This document shows, in pieces, positions 35,962 through 46,931 of a DNA stretch of 64,000 bases. The notes below the pieces were generated by a model. That model was not told where the DNA came from and searched no databases. It saw only the letters and a program-made list of their open reading frames with translations. Made by a program: the position numbers and the translations under genes. The stretch's first letter is position 1. Every line of letters starts with the position of its first letter. Source of the stretch: JALORV01 sp963780715 (GTDB lineage Bacteria; Pseudomonadota; Gammaproteobacteria; Burkholderiales; Burkholderiaceae_F); contig CAWADK010000012.1 of the NCBI GenBank assembly GCA_963780715.1, positions 1 through 64,000 on the forward strand, in the 5' to 3' direction.

Positions 35962-38900
35962 CGGGGCTGCTCCGTTGGCGTGGGGGTTACGCGGCCGCGC
36001 CGCACGACGACAGGGTCGCTCCAGGTGCCGCTGATGTCGTACTCGAGCGCAAAGGCCTTGGACAGCGTCCCCTTGAGCACCGTATTGGCCAGCAGCGCGC
36101 CGAGACCGATGATCGGATTGGCGACGGCGACGGCCAGCGCCGCTGTCGACGCATCGATTTCCGGCAGCACGATCAGGTGCAGCTGCTGGGTTTCGTTGTT
36201 GAGATTCACGGTACCTGACATCAGCGCGGCCGCACCGGTCCCGGCCATGCGAAAGTCCTGCGTTGAAATGACGCCGCGCGTGACCGTGGCGTCGGCGCGG
36301 ATCGAGCTGAACGCAAAGCCCTCGCCAAACGATTCCTTCGTGTCGGTCAGCAGCGTTTGCGAGAGCGACTGCAGCGACAGCAGCATCAGGAGCCGCCCGG
36401 CGCCGCGCGTGTCGACCTTCAGGAAGCGGCCGTCCTCGACGCGCAGGCTGAGAGCGCCGGACATCGTCGGGTAGTCGATCTCGATGGGTGAGCCGGTCCA
36501 CTCGAGATTGCCTTCCAGCTTGCCATGGCCGCGTGCGACCGCATCGCGCATGCCGAATCGCCCCAGGGCGGCGCCCACATCCTTCGCGTCGAACGCGAAG
36601 CGGACCTGGGTACCGCAGCGCGCCCGTGGCTCCGGGCAGCCATTCGCCACTGGCCGAAAGCTTCATGTCCGGATTGGCGAGGTCGAGCCGGCTCACCTTC
36701 CATGCCGCCGAGTTGCCGGTCCCCACGTTGGCCGCCGAGACGTCGAGCCGACCGAGTTTCATGTCGCCGAGTTCGAAGTTCTCGACTTCGACCTCGAGCG
36801 CCGGCAGGCGACGGGCCGGCGCACGCAGGACGTCAACGACGTCCGACTTCCTGTTGTTGGCAATGTGGAGCTTCGACAGCCGCGCGGACACCAGTCCAAG
36901 CCCCGCGCCGCCGGTGCTGCCTTTCGCGCCTGGGCGCCAGCCGATATAGCCGGCCGCGCCATCGGAGACCACGTTCGCGTCGTAGCCGCCGGCGTCAGTG
37001 CGGGTCGCGCCCAGCGTCACGTTGCGAAAGCTGCGGTTGTTCAGGATCAGCTCGGGGGTACGCAAGGCAATATGGTCGAGTCCGCATGTCGCCTTCGGAG
37101 GCCCCGGGCGCGCGCGGCGCGGCCGGTTCCGCGCCGATGCCGAGCCAGTCGGCCCAGGCTTCCACGTCGATGCGCGGCAGGGCGACGAGTACCAGCAGGC
37201 CGCGTTCGGGCAGATTGGCGGGCTCGTTCAGCGCGATGACACCGCGCGCGAGCTGCATGCCGGCATCGGACTGTCGACGCTCGATGTGCACACCGACCAG
37301 GCGTCCTGCGGTGACCCGCAGTTCGTCCTGCGCGCCGCGGCTCGACTTCTCGAACCGCAGCGGCAACGACTCGCCGGCCGCCTTGCGCAGCGGCAGCGAT
37401 CCCGTCGATCGTCAGGCCGATCAGGTCGCTGTCGGCCCGCAGCGTCATCGCGCCACGCTGCGCCGTCAGGTTGGCGCTGTAACGCACACTGCCCTGCGTT
37501 CGGTCGAGGATGCGCTGGACCATGTCGACATCGAGCGCGCGTCGCAGCCCGGCCGGTGTGGCGGTGCCGACCGCCGTGACCACCACGGCGCCGTCGTCGC
37601 GCGTGCTGGCGTCCAGCCGCGCCTGGCCGCCAAGGAAGGCGGCCGTGAGGTTCTCGAAGCGCACGCCACGTTCACTGAACGCCAGCGAGCCGTTCACGCG
37701 CGTGAATGGCGGCACGTCGGGCAGCACGAGATCGTTGTTCTGGAACTGCAGGGCACCGGTCACGCGGACGGCGCCCGCACCGGCGAGCGGGACGTCGAGC
37801 TTCAGGTCGACCTTGCCCGCTCCCTTCACCTCCGCACCTCGAGTGACGTCCCCGATCATCGCGGCCACCGGGCTCGAGTTCACGTAGTTCAGGATCGCGG
37901 ACAGCGCGCCGTCGACCTGACCGCGAACCTCGAGCGCGGCGTTGCGCGTTAGATCGGGGATGCGCGCGGTGGCGTCCGCGATGCGAGCGCCGCCGATCGT
38001 GCCGCGCTGCGCGCGAAACGTCATTCCCTGACGCTCGAACACGAGTTCACCGTCGATGTCGCGGAGCAACGGCCACGGTTTGCCGGGAGTGCGCTCTCCG
38101 TTCGGGCCTGTCGCCGGAGCGACGTCCAGTACGACGTTGCGCATGCGGCCCGCGGCCCTGAACTCGCCATCGGCCGGTGTCGTGAACGGGAAGCGCGCGA
38201 GATCGCCGCGCACGCGGACCGATCCTTCGGTGAGCTGGCCATCGAGCAGCGCATGCTGCAGCCACGACAGTGTTCCCTCGCCGGCTGACGACGGGACATA
38301 GCGGTGGGCGTTGCGGACGTCGAGCCGGGTAATGCGTGCCGAGAGATCGGCCGTGCCCGGTCCGCTGCTGCCTGCGGCCGGTGCGCGCCAGGTTCCTGAT
38401 GCAGACAACTCGAGGTCGGCGTTCGACAGCACCAGCTGGGCGATCTTCAGCTCCGCCATGTTGCCCGACTTCCAGCGCAGGTCCGCGGCGAGCTGGCTGA
38501 AAGGGATGCGCGGTTCGCGGAAGACGCCCGGCAACACGAGCGCTGCGTCACGCGAGGTCAGCTGCAGCGAGCCCGCGCCGCGGTCAAGCTGAACGATTCC
38601 GCTGAGCCGTTCGAAGCCGGGTGTTGGTGCCGCGTCCGGCGCACCCGGGCGCGCCGGCTGCGCGGCGACCGACAGGTCCTCAAACCGCGCCTTCGCCGCC
38701 AACGTTGCAAAGCGTGGTTCCTCGCCATCCCATTGCAGCGAGAACTCCGCAAGGCGGCCGGTGGGCGTATAGCGCGCGATGGCGTCGAGCAGTTCGCGTC
38801 CGATCGGCAAATGGGTCGCGATCGACGCGACACCCTGCAGATCGACGCGCGCACCTTCGATCTCGACGTGCCGAGGGCCAGTGCTGGAAAGCGTGGTGCG

Positions 38901-40085
38901 ATACGCGAGATCCAGTGGCGGGAAGTTCACGCCGCTCGCCAGCACGAACGTGACGCCGGTGAAGCCGTACTGCTGTCCGCCCCGCGCGTCGTCGCCCCAG
39001 CGCTTCTGCGTCACCCGGCCCTGGAACGAACTCAGTTGCAGCGATTCGAGGTCAGGCGCGAGGCGGGCATCGACGTTCGTCAGCGCAAGGTCCGCGGTAG
39101 CTCCGACCACCTCGGTCCCGTCGACGCGGATCCAGGTACGCAGGGCACCTTGCGCGCGGCGCACTGCAAGCGGCGCATGCAACCAGTCGTTGGCCTGCGC
39201 GAGATCGACATAGTCGACCTGGGCGAAGAGTTCGCCGCGCCAGCGCTTGAAATCCGACAGCCGCCCGAAGGTCGGACGGCTGAACTCGCCCCGCAGGTCG
39301 ACCGCCGCCGCGAGGGCGGGAGGCGGTGCCAGTTGCAGTCCGAAGCGCGTGGTCCCCAGACCGGAGTCGAGCAGCAGGTCGGCGTCGGAGAAAACGATCT
39401 CGCGCGGCGTCCCGTCACGCTCGTCGCGCAGGCGCACGCGCGCATCGCGGATCACGACGCCGTCCTGGGCCAGCAGCCAGTCGAGCGCCCGGCCGTCGCC
39501 GGTCGTGTCCGCCGGATCGATGATGAAGCCCGCCACCGACACCCGTCCTTTGTCGAGCAGGGTGACCGCCAGCTCCGGCGCATAGATGCGCAGGCGGGAG
39601 AAACGCGGCTCGAGTGCAGGAACGCTGGTCCATGACAGCGTTCCCTCGATGCGAGGCAGGGACAGCACGGCCGTGCCGCTCTGCCCGGTGATCGCGACAT
39701 CGCTGAGCGCGAGCATGGGATTGAGGCCCCGCCAGGAGGCCTCAATGCGTCCGATGCGCACCGGCGCCTGCAGTGCGCTGCTCGCAATGCCTTCGATTTG
39801 CTGGCGCCATTCGTTGGCACGCGGCAGCAACCAGTAGCGCGCCGCCAGCATCGTGAGGCAAATGGCAAAGAAGGTGAGGACGATGAGCCAGCCGATGGCC
39901 CGCAGCGCAAGGCGAAACGCGCCGACGGCGCGCGTTCCGAAGCGACGCGCGATCGACTCTTCGGCAACTTGCAGCCCATGCTCGATCTGCTCCGTGACGG
40001 CGTGCTCGAGCGCATGCTCGATCGCCTGTGCCCGCGCGCCAAGTTCGCGTGCGAGAGTAGGCGGGCGGTCAGACGGCGGTGTCAC
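35958..40085 (-). CDS. yhdP: YhdP family AsmA-like phospholipid transport protein (frameshifted)
   Basis: About 1,375 residues. The N-terminus is cytoplasmic with one membrane helix (about residues 62-82, AIGWLIVLTFFAICLTMLA). A very long periplasmic beta-groove region follows, as in TIGR02099/DUF3971 proteins. YhdP is one of the AsmA-like bridges that carry phospholipids to the outer membrane. The first 900 residues are intact. Indels near 37390, 37070 and 36610 break the frame. The conserved C-terminal AsmA block (GRFLKVDTRGAGRLLMLLSL, then GTVNLNNETQQLHLIVLPEI) is intact. The start is a GTG at 40085, 189 bp from the divergent glnE. Confidence 0.93.
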
Positions 40086-40274
40086 GATTCAGCGGGGTAG
40101 CGACGGCGCAATCGGGTCGCAGCAAGCAGGCGGCGACAGGCGGAGCGGCGCGTCATCGATGAAACTACAATTGGCAATGGCGTTACAGGCAGCGGCGGGC
40201 TGCCGCGCGCCATTCGCAGCGGCCACCCAGAACGGGCAAGTTCACTCTATCACAGCGGCTTCGGGCCGCCGGGC

Positions 40275-43163
40275 TTGCGCCCTCTGACTTCGGCGAGCAA
40301 CGTGACCCACCTTCCTCCTTGTGCGGATACCGACTGGCGCGGAGAGCCCGCTGCGCTGGAGGACGTTCCCACGCTGTCGCACTACACACGACGCGCGCTC
40401 GACGTCGAAGTGGGCCACGCCAGCACGGCGGAAGCCCGCCTCGATCGCCTGCAGGCGTTTGCCGCCCAACCGTGGTCCGAGGAGCGCATGCGGGCCTTCC
40501 TCGCAGACCCGGAAAGCCCGCGCACTGACGCAGGCGCGCTCTCGGTTGCGTTGCGACGCCTGCGCCGCCGGGTGATGGTGTCGCTGATCGCCCGCGACGC
40601 GACCGGTGCGGCCGGGCTCGACGAGGTCGTGCGCACGACAACGGCGCTGGCGGAAGTCGCGCTTCAGGCTGCGGTCGCGCTGCATGCGCACGAGCTCGCC
40701 GAGGTTCATGGTGTTCCGGCCAGCGCCAGCGGAGTCCCGCAGGACCTCTTGATCGTGGGCATGGGCAAGCTGGGAGGCGCGGAACTCAATGTCTCGTCGG
40801 ACATCGACCTCATCTTCGTCTATGACGAGGACGGCACGACGCGGGCACAGGGCCGCTACGAGGCGGCCACGCGCCCGTTGACGAATCACGAGTTCTTCGA
40901 GCGCCTCGGCCGGCGGGTCATCGCCGCGCTGGCCGATGTCACCGACCAGGGCTTCGTGTTCCGCGTCGACATGCGGCTGCGACCGAATGGCGACTCGGGC
41001 CCGCTGGCGGTTTCAACGGCGATGCTGGAGGAATATCTGGTGGCGCTCGGTCGCGAGTGGGAGCGCTTCGCGTGGCTGAAAGGCCGGATCGTGTCGTCGC
41101 CGGTCTTCGCCACCGCCGAACAGTTCGCTGCCCAGCGCGGCGCGCTCGAGGACATCGTGCGGCCCTTCGTGTTCCGCAAGTACCTCGACTACGGCGCGAT
41201 CGCCTCGCTGCGCGAGCTGCATGCACTGATCCGTGCCGAGACGGGGCGACGCAACGCGGGGCGGGATGACCGCGGTGACAACGTCAAGCTGGGGCGCGGC
41301 GGCATACGCGAGATCGAGTTCCTCGCTCAGACGTTCCAGGTGATCCGTGGCGGGCGGGAGCCGCGCCTGCGTTCGCGCTCGACGCTGGCCACCCTCGCGT
41401 GCCTTGCAGAACTTGGATCGCTGCCGCTCGAGACCAGCGTCCGGCTCGCGGCGTGCTACGAGTTCCTGCGCGACCTGGAGCACGCGCTGCAGTACGTCGA
41501 CGATGCACAGACGCATGTCCTGCCGGTCGATGCCGAGGCGCGTGCGCGCGTCGCCGCGCTGCTCGGAGCGCGCGATGCGGAAGCGCTCGTGGCCGCCTTC
41601 CGCGCCGTGCAGGAGTGCGTGGCGGGCGCGTTTGACGCGGTCTTCGTCGAGCCGCGGGCGGATCCGTCGATGCTGCCGTTGCCGTCCGGTCCGGCGGACG
41701 GCGCGGCCGATGACGCCGCGCTGGAGGATCACCTGCGCGCCATGGGCTACGCCGATCCTGGCGCGACCGCGCAACGTCTGCGCGGAGTCATCGCCTCGCG
41801 GCGGGTCCAGGTGGCCAACGAGGCAACCCGTGCACGCATCGAGCGCCTGCTCAAGTCCGGCCTGAGGGCGGCCACGGAACGTGCGCGCAGCACCGGAGCG
41901 TCACACGACATCGGTCCGGACGAGCTGTTCGCGCGCTTTGCGCAACTGGTCGACGTGATCGCCGGCCGCAGCACCTACATCTCCCTGCTGAACCAGTTCC
42001 CGCCGGCGCTCGAACGCGTCATGCGCCTGCTCGCCGCCAGCCGCTGGGCGACCGACTACCTCGTCCGGCATCCGATCCTGCTCGACGAACTGCTCGACGA
42101 ACGCGTCGAGCGGTTCGACAACGAGCACACGCCCGACTGGATCGCCTGGGCCGAGAGCGTCCGCGCCAAGCTCGTCGAGTCGGACGGCGACCAGGAAGAG
42201 CAGATGAACCTGCTGCGCGACGTCCACCACGCGCAGGTTTTCCGCCTGCTGGTGGCCGACCTCGACGGCCGGCTGACGGTCGAGCGGCTGGCCGATCACC
42301 TGTCGGCACTGGCCGATGCCACGCTGGCGCTCACGCTTGAATGCGCATGGAAGACCGTGGCACGGCGCCATCGCGCAGATCCGGCTTTCGCGGTGATCTC
42401 CTACGGCAAGCTGGGTGGCAAGGAACTGGGCTACGCCTCCGACCTCGACCTGATCTTCCTGTACGACGATCCGCATCCCGATGCGGCCGAGGTCTACTCG
42501 TCGCTGGCACGGCGCCTCGTCACCTGGCTGACGACCCAGACCTCGTCCGGCATCCTGTTCGACATCGACCTGCGCCTGCGGCCCAACGGCAATGCCGGCC
42601 TGATGGTGTCGTCGTTCGACGCCTTCTCGCGCTACCAGCGCAACGATGACGGACTGGGTGCGTGGGTGTGGGAGACGCAGGCGCTGACGCGCGCGCGCTA
42701 CTCGTGCGGCGACCGCGCGCTGGGCCAGCGCTTCGAGGACGAACGCGCCTACGTCCTGGCGCGCGTGCGCGACCTCGCGGCGTTGCGCCGTGAAGTGCTG
42801 GCAATGCGCCAGAAGATGCTCGACGGACATCCCAATGCGAGCCGGGACTTCGACCTCAAGCACGACCGCGGCGGGATGGTCGACATCGAGTTCATCGTGC
42901 AGTACCTGGTGCTGGCGCATGCACACGAACGGCCGCAGCTGCTGCGCAACGCCGGCAACATCGCGCTGCTGCAGATGGCAGGCGCGATGGGCCTGGTCGA
43001 CGCGACCCTCGCGCACCAGGTGGCGGACGCGTATCGCACGTTCCGGGCCCTGCAGCACCGGCTGCGGCTCAACGGTGCCGAGCGTGCCCGGGTAGCGCCG
43101 GACGAAGTGAATCAAGAAGCCGACGCCGTGCGTCGCTTGTGGCAGCTGGTGTTCGGCGCGTGA
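40275..43163 (+). CDS. glnE: Bifunctional glutamine synthetase adenylyltransferase/deadenylylase
   Basis: 962 residues. GlnE adenylylates and deadenylylates glutamine synthetase in response to PII. Two nucleotidyltransferase domains are evident: GMGKLGG...SSDIDLIFVYD near residue 165 (deadenylylase) and SYGKLGG...SDLDLIFLYD near residue 710 (adenylylase). Each is followed by a helical regulatory domain; VDIEFIVQYLVLAHAH is in the last one. The TTG at 40275 opens the frame; a GTG at 40302 (MTHLPPCADTDWRG) is a credible alternative. The TGA overlaps the GTG of the next gene. Confidence 0.95.
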   Translation: MRPLTSASNVTHLPPCADTDWRGEPAALEDVPTLSHYTRRALDVEVGHASTAEARLDRLQAFAAQPWSEERMRAFLADPESPRTDAGALSVALRRLRRRVMVSLIARDATGAAGLDEVVRTTTALAEVALQAAVALHAHELAEVHGVPASASGVPQDLLIVGMGKLGGAELNVSSDIDLIFVYDEDGTTRAQGRYEAATRPLTNHEFFERLGRRVIAALADVTDQGFVFRVDMRLRPNGDSGPLAVSTAMLEEYLVALGREWERFAWLKGRIVSSPVFATAEQFAAQRGALEDIVRPFVFRKYLDYGAIASLRELHALIRAETGRRNAGRDDRGDNVKLGRGGIREIEFLAQTFQVIRGGREPRLRSRSTLATLACLAELGSLPLETSVRLAACYEFLRDLEHALQYVDDAQTHVLPVDAEARARVAALLGARDAEALVAAFRAVQECVAGAFDAVFVEPRADPSMLPLPSGPADGAADDAALEDHLRAMGYADPGATAQRLRGVIASRRVQVANEATRARIERLLKSGLRAATERARSTGASHDIGPDELFARFAQLVDVIAGRSTYISLLNQFPPALERVMRLLAASRWATDYLVRHPILLDELLDERVERFDNEHTPDWIAWAESVRAKLVESDGDQEEQMNLLRDVHHAQVFRLLVADLDGRLTVERLADHLSALADATLALTLECAWKTVARRHRADPAFAVISYGKLGGKELGYASDLDLIFLYDDPHPDAAEVYSSLARRLVTWLTTQTSSGILFDIDLRLRPNGNAGLMVSSFDAFSRYQRNDDGLGAWVWETQALTRARYSCGDRALGQRFEDERAYVLARVRDLAALRREVLAMRQKMLDGHPNASRDFDLKHDRGGMVDIEFIVQYLVLAHAHERPQLLRNAGNIALLQMAGAMGLVDATLAHQVADAYRTFRALQHRLRLNGAERARVAPDEVNQEADAVRRLWQLVFGA

Positions 43164-44356
43164 GCCTGCGCGCGACGATTCGCGCATTGCCCTCGACCGT
43201 CTGGTTGCTGGGGGCGATCAGCCTGCTCAATGACGCGGCGTCCGAGCTCGTCTACCCGTTGATCCCGCTTTACCTGGCGACGGTGTTGGGTTCAGGCCCG
43301 CGTGCGCTGGGCTTCATCGAAGGCGCGGCCGAAGCCACCGCCGCTCTGCTCAAGCTGGTGTCCGGGGTCTGGTACGACCGCATCGGACGCGCCAAAGGCT
43401 TCGTCGTCGTCGGCTACGGCCTGGCTGCCATCGCGCGTCCGGCGATCGCGTTTGTGACGGCGTGGCCCGGCCTGCTGCTGTTACGCCTGATGGACCGGCT
43501 CGGCAAGGGGCTGCGGTCATCGCCGCGCGACGCGCTGCTCGCGCAGGCGGTGCCGGCCAACCGACGCGGGCTCGCCTTCGGCCTGCATCGCGCCTTCGAC
43601 AACGCCGGCGCCGTCATCGGGCCCTTACTGGCAGCGGGGCTTCTGGCGCTGCAACTGCCGGTGCGTGACATCCTGCTGTGGGCGGCCGTCCCGGGTGCGC
43701 TGTGTGTCGCACTGGCGCTCGCGATCCGCGAGCCCGCTGCGATCGAACGGCCAGGTGTGAAGCTGCCCGAGTGGCGCTGGTCGACGCTGCCGCCGGCGTA
43801 TCGCCGGGTGCTGCTCGTGCTTGCGGTCTTCACGCTCGGGCAGGCCTCGAATGCGTTCGTGCTGCTGCGGGCGAGCGAGCTCGGCATGCCGGCGGCCCAG
43901 GTCGCGCTGCTGTGGGCGGCCGTGGCAGCAACGTCGACACTGCTTGCGGTCCCGCTCTCCGCCTGGTCGGACCGCATCGGCCGACTGCCGCTCCTGATCG
44001 CAGGCTGGTTTCTTCACGCGCTGCTCTTCGTCTCGCTGGCGCTGGTCGATTCGTCCGGACCTTTGTGGTTCATCGCGGTGCTGCTGGGGCTCTACATGGC
44101 AGCGACCGAGGGCGCAGAGCGCGCGCTGATCAGCGACCTCGTGCCAGCGACCGCACTTGGCAGCGCCTACGGCTGGTATTACCTGGTCAAGGGACTGCTG
44201 TTGTTGCCGGCATCGGCGGTGTTTGGCGTCATCTGGTTCGCCGCCAGCGCGAAGACCGCGTTCCTGGCGGCCGCCGCGCTCGTCGCTATGGCGACGGTGC
44301 TGCTGGCCACCTGGGCACTGCCGGCCGTGCGCGCGCATGCGCGAGTCAAGCGCTAA
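43160..44356 (+). CDS. MFS transporter
   Basis: 398 residues from GTG 43160, overlapping the glnE stop (GTGA). Twelve hydrophobic segments are expected. SGVWYDRIGRAKGFVVVGYG after helix 2 is the MFS loop motif, and LRLMDRLGKGLRSSPRDAL is typical of the subgroup related to fosmidomycin/drug exporters. The substrate is unknown. It is coupled to glnE only by overlap and need not be linked functionally. Confidence 0.88.
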   Translation: MSLRATIRALPSTVWLLGAISLLNDAASELVYPLIPLYLATVLGSGPRALGFIEGAAEATAALLKLVSGVWYDRIGRAKGFVVVGYGLAAIARPAIAFVTAWPGLLLLRLMDRLGKGLRSSPRDALLAQAVPANRRGLAFGLHRAFDNAGAVIGPLLAAGLLALQLPVRDILLWAAVPGALCVALALAIREPAAIERPGVKLPEWRWSTLPPAYRRVLLVLAVFTLGQASNAFVLLRASELGMPAAQVALLWAAVAATSTLLAVPLSAWSDRIGRLPLLIAGWFLHALLFVSLALVDSSGPLWFIAVLLGLYMAATEGAERALISDLVPATALGSAYGWYYLVKGLLLLPASAVFGVIWFAASAKTAFLAAAALVAMATVLLATWALPAVRAHARVKR

Positions 44357-44362
44357 CAGACC

Positions 44363-44686
44363 CTATATCAGGCGGATCAGCGTGTAGGCCAGCATGCCGA
44401 GCACGATGCCGGCGAACGCGCGGCGGGTCCCGACGATGACCGCCACCGTGACGGCGGCGGCGACCAGCTTCGGATTCGAGACGTTCAGCGCAAGCGTGCC
44501 GGATTGCAGCACGACCTCAGGCACGATCAGCGCGACCAGCGCGCAGGCCGGCGCATAGCGCAGCGCGTGCTGCAGGCGCTCGGGCAGCGCGACTCTCTGC
44601 CCCAGCATGAGGAAGGCGTTGCGCGTGACGAAGGTCAGCAGCGTCAGTCCACCGATCGTCAGCCATATCTCGGTGCCCGACATCAT
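44363..44686 (-). CDS. azlD: AzlD-type branched-chain amino acid exporter subunit
   Basis: 107 residues with four hydrophobic segments (IWLTIGGLTLLTFVTRNAFLM, YAPACALVALIVPEVVLQSG and others). The RNAFLMLG and YAPACAL blocks are typical of the AzlD/YgaH family, the small partner of AzlC in branched-chain amino acid or azaleucine export. Two tandem ATGs (44686, 44683) could start it. It is normally coupled directly to azlC; here a 160-bp palindromic element sits exactly between them. Confidence 0.85.
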   Translation of the reverse strand: MMSGTEIWLTIGGLTLLTFVTRNAFLMLGQRVALPERLQHALRYAPACALVALIVPEVVLQSGTLALNVSNPKLVAAAVTVAVIVGTRRAFAGIVLGMLAYTLIRLI

Positions 44687-44692
44687 CGCTGG

Positions 44693-44852
44693 TGGCCTGT
44701 AACAGTCGTTTCGGGAGGGAAGGGGGTGGCTGCGCGAGTCGAGTGCGCGAAGCGAGCCGCGTCGAATAGCCAGTGCATATTCGCAAGGCGAGCGACAAAG
44801 CAATCGGCCGCGCAGACGCGCAAGGCACTTTCGAAATGGCTGTTACAGGCCA
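44693..44852. mobile_element. 160-bp palindromic MITE/REP-like element between azlC and azlD
   Basis: The ends are inverted copies over 21 bp with two mismatches. TGGCCTGTAACAG starts the left end (44693) and CTGTTACAGGCCA finishes the right end (44852). CTGCGCG occurs at the same distance from both ends, and a CGAATA/TATTCG hairpin (44763-44768, 44778-44783) sits at the exact centre, so the whole element is an imperfect palindrome. Its right end touches the azlC stop codon, and its left end lies 6 bp from the azlD start. It encodes nothing. No clear target duplication is seen. Confidence 0.75.
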
Positions 44853-45608
44853 CTAGCTGTTCCGCCGGCCGCTGTTACCGAGGCTGTCGATCGCCATCGC
44901 GACCGCGACACCGGCTGCGACTGCGAGCAGCAGGCCGAGCCGCAGCGGAAGCGGAGCGGCGAGCACCGCGACGACGCCCGCCGTCAGGCAACCTGCGGCT
45001 GCCGGTCGCCCTGCGAACATCGGCATCGTGATCGCGATTAGTGCCAGGATCGCGGCGTACTCGAGTCCCCATGCGCTGGGTATCACTTCCGCCAGCAGGA
45101 TGCCGGCAATCGACAGCGGTTGCCACGCCAGCCACGTCCCCGATACGAGGCCGGCGAAGAACCACAACTGCTCGGTATTGCCGCGTTGCTGGGGTGGCGC
45201 GTCACCGTAGCGCCCGATGAAGAGCGCCACGCCGACGTCGGCCGTCAGGTAGCCGATCGACAACCTTCGGACGAGCGGCAGCCGACCGAGGTACGGCCAC
45301 ATCGTGGCGGAGAAGATGATGAAGCGAAGGTTGACGATGCCCGCCGCCAGCAGCACCAGCCACACGGGCGCACCGGCAGCGATCAGCGGCAGCGCGGCCA
45401 TCTGCGCGCTGCCGGAGTAGACCAGCAGCGTCATCGCGAGCGCCTGCGGCACCGTGAGGCCGGTCTTGATCATGGCCACACCCGCGACCAGTCCCCAGAT
45501 GGCAGTCGCCAGCATCGCCGGCAGGGCGGCGCGCAGGCCGCGCTGAAACGCGGTGCGCCGCACCCGGGCAACCGCCGGCTCGGCGCCGAACAGCAGGCGT
45601 GCGATCAC
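44853..45608 (-). CDS. azlC: AzlC family branched-chain amino acid transporter permease
   Basis: 251 residues from GTG 45608, which overlaps the stop of the preceding MFS gene. GLRAALPAMLATAIWGLVAG, LLVYSGSAQMAALPLIAAG and VNLRFIIFSATMWPYLG are hallmark AzlC/YgaZ blocks. The protein is a polytopic inner-membrane exporter subunit that works with AzlD. The palindromic element abuts its stop codon. Confidence 0.9.
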   Translation of the reverse strand: MIARLLFGAEPAVARVRRTAFQRGLRAALPAMLATAIWGLVAGVAMIKTGLTVPQALAMTLLVYSGSAQMAALPLIAAGAPVWLVLLAAGIVNLRFIIFSATMWPYLGRLPLVRRLSIGYLTADVGVALFIGRYGDAPPQQRGNTEQLWFFAGLVSGTWLAWQPLSIAGILLAEVIPSAWGLEYAAILALIAITMPMFAGRPAAAGCLTAGVVAVLAAPLPLRLGLLLAVAAGVAVAMAIDSLGNSGRRNS

Positions 45609-46798
45609 GCGGCCGCCCGGGTCGGTCGGCGCCAGACCAGCACGATGCCCACCGCGGCGGCGACGAGTGCCGGCAGGGCCATCAGATTGAGGTCGGTCCA
45701 GCCGCTGGTCGACAGCAGTGCACCGGATGCGGCCGACGACGAGATCATCGTCAGGAAGACGGCAAGATCGTTGAGCCCCTGAGCCTTCGCCCGTTCCGAG
45801 GCGCGGTAGGTGGTCGTCAGCATCGCGGTCGCGCCGACGAACATGAAGTTCCAGCCCACGCCGAGCGCGACCAGCGCACCCCAGAAGTGCCAGTAGGTGA
45901 GTCCCGAATGCGCGATCGCCACGGTGAGAAACATCAGTGCGCAACCGGCCAGCATCACGGCTGGCCGGCCGAATCGCTGAACGATGTGGCCGGTGACGAG
46001 TCCCGGCGCGAACATCGCGACCACATGCCACTTGATGACGTCGGCCGCGTCCGGATAGCCGAAGCCGCAGACCTTCATCGCGAGCGGCGTGGCAGTCATC
46101 AGCAGATTCATCGCTCCGTAGCTGATCGCGCCCACCGCCACGGCCACGATGAACATGGGCTGTCGTGCGATCTCGCCGAGCGGGCGGGCGGGACCGTCGT
46201 GGGCACTGCCATGCGGCCGTGGCACCTGGAGTCGGCTCGCGACGGTGAGCGCGACCAGGGCGACCAGCGCCAGCACTGCATAGCTGCCGGCAAACAGTGC
46301 CGGCAGCAGTTCGCGCGTGATCTTGGAAAGCTCGGGTCCCACGATGCCGCCGGCGATGCCGCCCGCCAGCACCCACGCGATGGCACGGTCCTTCAGCGAC
46401 GGCGCCGCGGCGTCGGCGACTTCCGCGGCCGCAAAGCGCAGGTACTGGCCGAAGGCGTTGTACAGCCCGACGATGAAGGTGCCGATCGTCAGTCCGACGA
46501 AGCTTCCCTGCACGACCGAGTACGCGGCGACGGCAGTGCCCAGCGCGCCCATCGACGCCCCGAACATGAAGCCAGCGCGCCGGCCCCAGCGGCCCATGCC
46601 CAGGGATGCGGGCACGGTGGTCAGCGCCGAACCGATGATGTAGGTCGTGATCGGCAGCGTCGCCAGCAGCGGCGTCGGCGCGAGCGCGAGCCCGGCGAGA
46701 CCATTGATCGCGATCAGCGTGACATTGTTGATGTACAGCAGCGCCTGGCAGAGCGCGAGCAGCGCGATTTGCCGTCCGGCGGACGAGGTCGATGGCAA
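45605..46798 (-). CDS. MFS transporter
   Basis: 397 residues with about twelve hydrophobic segments. LGMGRWGRRAGFMFGASMGALG is the conserved cytoplasmic loop between helices 2 and 3. The later part (WNFMFVGATAMLTTTYRASERAKAQGLND) is typical of a widespread proteobacterial MFS subgroup with no known substrate. Its TGA overlaps the azlC start, so the operon runs MFS, azlC, element, azlD. Confidence 0.88.
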   Translation of the reverse strand: MPSTSSAGRQIALLALCQALLYINNVTLIAINGLAGLALAPTPLLATLPITTYIIGSALTTVPASLGMGRWGRRAGFMFGASMGALGTAVAAYSVVQGSFVGLTIGTFIVGLYNAFGQYLRFAAAEVADAAAPSLKDRAIAWVLAGGIAGGIVGPELSKITRELLPALFAGSYAVLALVALVALTVASRLQVPRPHGSAHDGPARPLGEIARQPMFIVAVAVGAISYGAMNLLMTATPLAMKVCGFGYPDAADVIKWHVVAMFAPGLVTGHIVQRFGRPAVMLAGCALMFLTVAIAHSGLTYWHFWGALVALGVGWNFMFVGATAMLTTTYRASERAKAQGLNDLAVFLTMISSSAASGALLSTSGWTDLNLMALPALVAAAVGIVLVWRRPTRAAA

Positions 46799-46931
46799 GA
46801 CGGACTCCGGTGAGCGCGGATTATATGAAGCGTCTCCGGGTGCAGCCGCCTGCTCGAGTCATGATGGGGTGGTCGCGTTCGCTAGAATCCCTGCCGGACG
46901 AGCACGGTTGAGCAACTGAAGGAGAACGGCG

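Noticed and set aside
40166..40195. AATGGCGTTACAGGC in the yhdP-glnE spacer, similar to one end of the azlC-azlD element
   Set aside because: The match is short, has a missing base and there is no second end or internal similarity; probably chance.
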